Positions 63,894 to 64,000 of a DNA stretch of 64,000 bases are shown here, piece after piece; within the stretch, counting starts at the first letter, position 1; every line of letters begins with the position of its first letter. The notes beneath the pieces were generated by a model. It worked only from the letters and a program-made list of their open reading frames with translations, did no database searches and was not told where the DNA came from. The translations under genes and the position numbers were made by a program. The stretch comes from Vigna angularis. Its lineage: Eukaryota; Streptophyta; Magnoliopsida; Fabales; Fabaceae. Location: positions 5,158,501 through 5,222,500 of the forward strand of contig NC_068971.1 in NCBI RefSeq assembly GCF_016808095.1, given 5' to 3'.

Positions 63894-64000
63894 TCTTTAT
63901 ATTAAAATAATTGAAAAAATATTAGATTGATACCCATGAAACCATCCCACCAATAAAATGATGATTAAAAGGAATGAGAGCATGAAACCTCAAGAAAACT
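62645..64000. other. intergenic DNA to the window edge
   Basis: AT-rich, with a 42-bp tandem duplication (CAAAAATTGTTTAAAAATTA starting at 62711 and 62753) and (AT)n runs at about 63764-63782 and 63830-63892. No gene is supported. Confidence 0.6.
63830..63892. repeat. (AT)n microsatellite
   Basis: Alternating TA run of about 62 bases. Confidence 0.95.

Overview
The window is nuclear DNA from a flowering plant. It is AT-rich, its genes have GT-AG introns, it has many long (AT)n runs, and it is full of decayed class I and class II transposons. Gene and transposon content suggest a dicot, most likely a phaseoloid legume (Vigna/Phaseolus type). The family assignment is inference from memory of repeat types, not a search. 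I found no tRNA, rRNA or CRISPR array.

Two host genes look intact. (1) A COP9 signalosome subunit 7 (CSN7) gene on the minus strand, 19317 to 11357, has nine coding exons that join in frame to a 247-residue PCI protein. (2) A DUF630/DUF632 protein gene (NRG2/APSR1-like family) on the plus strand, 37911 to 42984, has four coding exons that join in frame to 801 residues. A third host locus is dead: a leucine carboxyl methyltransferase 1 (LCMT1, the PP2A methylase) pseudogene on the plus strand, 20167 to 28860. It lies head-to-head with CSN7, with 849 bases between the two start codons. It carries several stops and frameshifts and lacks its middle exons.

The rest is transposon territory. 3728-6660 is a bounded CACTA element carrying an apparently intact, spliced Ulp1/C48-like protease gene. 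162 bases further on, 6823-8089 is a second, smaller CACTA element that keeps only the last two exons of a homologous gene, on the other strand. One intron of the LCMT1 pseudogene has hAT transposase pieces in opposing orientations, a ~400-bp tandem duplication, and a complete 387-bp TRIM retroelement inserted in one copy only; the other copy preserves the empty site. 46060-50060 holds a dead MULE transposase (with a perfect 145-bp tandem duplication), a MAIN/plant-mobile-domain remnant on the opposite strand, and a degenerate minisatellite. 55240-58520 is the decayed 3' half of an autonomous CACTA element (DUF4216, En/Spm-type transposase domain, Ulp1). 60086-62644 is a 2,559-bp solo LTR with a perfect 5-bp target duplication.

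The two intact genes act in separate processes (cullin deneddylation; nitrate/phosphate-related signalling), so there is no operon-like logic. The most unusual items are the intact protease gene in the CACTA element, the TRIM with its internal empty-site control, the atypical CSN7 splice donor and C terminus, and the head-to-head pair with one dead partner.
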